Under the pieces are notes generated by a model, which worked only from the letters and a program-made list of their open reading frames with translations, had not been told where the DNA came from and did no database searches. From SZUA-368 sp028533045 (GTDB lineage Bacteria > Spirochaetota > Spirochaetia > DSM-2461), in contig JBNAIG010000022.1 in NCBI GenBank assembly GCA_050031985.1, positions 1 through 64,000 of the forward strand: DNA of 64,000 nt. Reading direction: 5' to 3'. The number at the start of each line of letters is the position of its first letter. Position 1 is the first letter of the stretch. Shown piece by piece: positions 61,724-64,000 of the stretch. Both the position numbers and the translations under genes were made by a program.

Positions 61724-63127
61724 TCAGCCTTGAAGACAATCGACTATGGCCTGGACAACAGCTTCCGGATCTTCCGGGAGATAACCTGTGTTTATGCGAA
61801 AGGAGTGGGAGTAATCCCGGCTTTGGGAAAAAAGGACGCCCGGGGCAATTAAAATTCCCTTTGCCTGGGCCTTTCGGTAGAGTTCCATCGTATCAAACTG
61901 GTTGGGAAGGGTAACCCAGAGGAACATTCCCCCCTCCGGCTGTGTCACCCGGCTTCCCCCGGGAAGGGCCTCCCTAAAAAGCCGCTCCAAAACTTGACTA
62001 TTCTCCTTAATAACCCGTCGGATCTTCCGCAGATGCTTGCTAAACAGCCCGCCCTTCAGGTAACGGGTCAGCATAATCTGCTCCATACTTGAGGCGCCCA
62101 GATTCATGATGGTTTTATGGTCGATAACCGCTTCCCGGTACTTCCCCGGCCACACCCAGCCAATCCGCAACCCAGGCCCCAGACTCTTGGAAAAGGAGGA
62201 GCAAAGATATACCTCCTGCTCCCCCTCGGCCAGGGCGCTGTAAGTCTCCCGATGCTTCCCGTTAAAATGCAATTCTCCATAGACATCGTCTTCAATCAGA
62301 GGAATCTTGCGCTTTTCCAATATCTCCAGGAGAGCCTTTTTCTTCTCCCGAGGATGGCTAAATCCCAAAGGATTGCTAAAGTTACTTGCCGTAATCATGG
62401 CCGCCACGGGATATCGATCCAGAATAAAGTCCAGAGTCTCAAGGGATATGCCCTCTTCCGTGGCAGGAATCTCTATAACATTCAGCTCCAATTTCTCCAG
62501 CATATTAAGGAAGTGAAAATAGAAAGGCGTCTCCAAAACCACCGTATCCCCCTTTTGGCAGAGGGCAGAAAGGATCAAGTATAAAGCTTCATGACAGCCG
62601 TTGGTAATAACAATATCGTTCGGGCTGATATCTACGCCGCACTCCTTGGCTCTCAAAGCCAGCTGCTCCCTAAGCGGCAGATAGCCCGGAGGAATCTGGT
62701 AGCCAAAAACTTGGCCGTTCCCCTCTCGGGCGATTTCTCCGGTAATACGCATAAGCTCTTTGGTAGGATACAGTTCGGGACTGAGCGCAGCTATTCCCAG
62801 GGTCGACTTGGCATCGAGCTCCCCCCTCTCCTGATACATGCTGAATATGCGGCACATCCCCACATCAAGGGGATTCATTTTGAGCGGGTCCCGGGCGGGA
62901 AGGGCCTGCAGTTCTCGTCCTAAAGAACGGACATAGTAGCCCGACTGGGGTACCGATTCAATAAGAAAATGCTGCTCCAGCCGGTCGTAGGCCTGGCGCA
63001 CCGTGTTGATACTCGTCCCGGTTTGATCGCTCATACTTCGCAACGAGGGAATCCGGTCTCCTTCCTTAAGAAGCCCCTGATAGATCATGGAACTAACGGT
63101 CTGTACGACTCTTTCATACTGCAGCAT
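61724..63127 (-). CDS. MocR/PdxR-type regulator (GntR helix-turn-helix plus aminotransferase domain)
   Basis: 467 residues. N-terminal GntR-type winged helix (about 5-70: GDRIPSLRSMSDQTGTSINTVRQAYDRLEQ), then a fold-type I aminotransferase-like domain with NGCHEAL, SNFSNPLGF, LIEDDVYGELHF and the PLP lysine in SSFSKSLGPGLRIGW. MocR regulators sense PLP or an amino acid-PLP adduct and control amino acid metabolism. Two inverted boxes at 63131-63141 and 63189-63199 in its promoter suggest autoregulation. First gene of the MocR-Ldh-LysE operon. Confidence 0.92.
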   Translation of the reverse strand: MLQYERVVQTVSSMIYQGLLKEGDRIPSLRSMSDQTGTSINTVRQAYDRLEQHFLIESVPQSGYYVRSLGRELQALPARDPLKMNPLDVGMCRIFSMYQERGELDAKSTLGIAALSPELYPTKELMRITGEIAREGNGQVFGYQIPPGYLPLREQLALRAKECGVDISPNDIVITNGCHEALYLILSALCQKGDTVVLETPFYFHFLNMLEKLELNVIEIPATEEGISLETLDFILDRYPVAAMITASNFSNPLGFSHPREKKKALLEILEKRKIPLIEDDVYGELHFNGKHRETYSALAEGEQEVYLCSSFSKSLGPGLRIGWVWPGKYREAVIDHKTIMNLGASSMEQIMLTRYLKGGLFSKHLRKIRRVIKENSQVLERLFREALPGGSRVTQPEGGMFLWVTLPNQFDTMELYRKAQAKGILIAPGVLFSQSRDYSHSFRINTGYLPEDPEAVVQAIVDCLQG

Positions 63128-63130
63128 AAC

Positions 63131-63199
63131 AATTGTACCCTAACAGATTCTCAAAATAAGAAAAAGACACAGTTTATACTCCAAACAGAGGGTACAGTT
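63131..63199. promoter_or_regulatory. Paired inverted boxes in the MocR promoter
   Basis: AATTGTACCCT (63131-63141) and AGGGTACAGTT (63189-63199) are inverted copies (10 of 11 match), centred 58 bases apart. Between them lies TATAAA on the minus strand (63173-63178), a plausible -10. Typical of MocR/PdxR target regions. Confidence 0.55.
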
Positions 63200-63291
63200 C
63201 ACCCCCAAAACCGCTTTGCCGGGAAATTTTGTTCAAAACTGATGCTTATGGGTAGGAAAGATTTCCTTTAGGCTGAATTCAGGAGGCTCAC

Positions 63292-63687
63292 ATGGCTATC
63301 AAAACTTATTCTTTGGGAAGGGAACTCTTCCGAATCAGACAAAAGCGCGTTCGGGTGGAAGTGGAAATCGGGATTCTTTGGATTAGCGGTAGAAAAGGGG
63401 CCGACTATGTGCTCTGCGCCGGTGAGGAGAGGAGTTTTAACGAAAAGGACCTGGTAATCGAAGGACTGACGGAGTTAAACTTTTTCCGCCTTGTGGGAGA
63501 GAGCCGATTCAGCAGGACCAGGAGGGACAAAGGGGTGCCAGAGGACAATCGCAGCAGTCGGGCTTCCGGGCGTGGCAGTACTTGCGGCCGTGAAGATTCA
63601 GAGTCATGGATAAGTCGGACTGAATATCCTTGGGAAGGGCACGGACCAGCTGCTTCTCAATCTTCTCCGGCTCGGTATAGCGAGTAA
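63292..63687 (+). CDS. DUF2917-like small protein overlapping nth
   Basis: 131 residues, ATG after a strong AGGAGG. The first 70 residues resemble DUF2917: VRVEVEIGILWISGRKGADYVLCAGEERSF and DLVIEGLTELNFFRLVG. After about residue 73 the frame runs antisense to the nth 3' end, and this tail (about 58 residues) is Arg/Ser/Gly-rich and lacks family similarity. I read this as an original gene that lost its stop, or as a rare long convergent overlap. The domain itself has no known function. Confidence 0.6.
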   Translation: MAIKTYSLGRELFRIRQKRVRVEVEIGILWISGRKGADYVLCAGEERSFNEKDLVIEGLTELNFFRLVGESRFSRTRRDKGVPEDNRSSRASGRGSTCGREDSESWISRTEYPWEGHGPAASQSSPARYSE

Positions 63688-64000
63688 AGCCCAGCCTTTT
63701 ACTCACCCGTTTAAAGTGGGTATCCACAATAATGGCGGGCTTATCAAAGATGTGATAAAGAATAACGTTGGCCGTCTTTCGCCCCACTCCGGGAAGGGCG
63801 GTCAACTCTTTCATATTGTCCGGGAGGGTGTTGCCCGAGCGGTCGGGCAAAGCGGCGGCGGTCTTTATAATATTGGCCGCCTTCATACGGAAAAAACCGG
63901 TGGGCCGGACAATTTCCTCTACCTCCGACTGATCCGCCGAAGCCAGGTCGTCGGGACCGGGAAAGCGGCGGAACAGCTCGGGTGTAATTTTATTCACCCC
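63509..64000 (-). CDS. nth: Endonuclease III (partial, 5' end outside the window)
   Basis: About 163 residues visible; the start lies to the right of the window. HhH motif with catalytic lysine: LPGVGRKTANVILY (Lys in GVGRKTA), the Asp in VDTHFKR, and the C-terminal 4Fe-4S cluster motif CHARKPDCCDCPLAPLC (C-x6-C-x2-C-x5-C). Bifunctional DNA glycosylase/AP lyase for oxidised pyrimidines. The 3' end overlaps the DUF2917-like gene by 179 bases. Confidence 0.93.
   Translation of the reverse strand, partial: GVNKITPELFRRFPGPDDLASADQSEVEEIVRPTGFFRMKAANIIKTAAALPDRSGNTLPDNMKELTALPGVGRKTANVILYHIFDKPAIIVDTHFKRVSKRLGFTRYTEPEKIEKQLVRALPKDIQSDLSMTLNLHGRKYCHARKPDCCDCPLAPLCPSWSC

Noticed and set aside
1..64000. 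CRISPR arrays or prophage modules
   Set aside because: No regularly spaced repeats and no phage structural, portal or terminase genes were seen.

Overview
The window reads as a chromosomal segment of a free-living, probably marine or sediment, member of the Spirochaetota with a moderate to high GC genome. The evidence is a very long spirochaete-type coiled-coil protein with one membrane anchor (SpiroCoCo-like, 28551-31928), a LacI-type sensor domain without DNA-binding helices, many short-lipobox lipoproteins, an outer-membrane porin, a chemotaxis transducer and a bS21 protein embedded in a long minus-strand gene run. No rRNA, tRNA, CRISPR array or prophage was found. The species cannot be named from the sequence alone.

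Layout. 1-5.4 kb: start of a transposase at the left edge, next to a LacI-like sensor protein that the element appears to have cut short; then an aminotransferase and two tandem MATE exporters. 5.4-8 kb: hemolysin III homologue, TetR regulator with two matching operators, and an Fe-S aldo/keto reductase. 8.2-14.4 kb: a DUF6320 membrane protein with a condensation-type acyltransferase, divergent from a MoxR/DUF58/transglutaminase operon. 14.4-16.1 kb: an AT-richer pair (membrane acyltransferase, XRE-DUF5680 regulator). 16.2-19.8 kb: a MarR-headed polar amino acid ABC importer operon and a glycerophosphodiesterase. 19.8-32.6 kb: a long minus-strand run (HAD, SpiroCoCo, AraC, pyrimidine phosphorylase, RecJ, M23 peptidase, bS21, rhodanese-like, M16C protease).

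32.8-38.4 kb holds Asp/Ser/Thr-rich lipoproteins, including a polysaccharide lyase of family 6 whose metal and catalytic residues can be matched to chondroitinase B, a YibE/F membrane protein whose start codon lies inside a perfect hairpin, and a metallophosphoesterase. 38.6-45 kb: MiaB, two uncharacterised or orphan lipoproteins, a DUF2202 ferritin-like secreted protein, a DUF1643 protein, and a fusion of a UPF0016/GDT1 metal-transporter half with a diiron ferritin-like domain. 45-50.6 kb: a leucine-rich-repeat/TPR protein, a decayed IS3 transposase, a chemotaxis transducer and a small secreted protein.

50.6-55.6 kb is a compact operon: polyphosphate-polymerase (VTC) domain protein, DUF4956 membrane protein, porin, and two CotH-kinase lipoproteins. 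It spans cytoplasm, inner membrane and outer membrane and is the best candidate here for a poorly understood surface-polymer or surface-phosphorylation system. 55.7-64 kb: EttA, a DUF1847 protein, a secreted beta-propeller/thioredoxin protein, a MocR-Ldh-LysE operon with paired operator boxes, and a DUF2917-like gene overlapping the 3' end of nth, which runs off the right edge.
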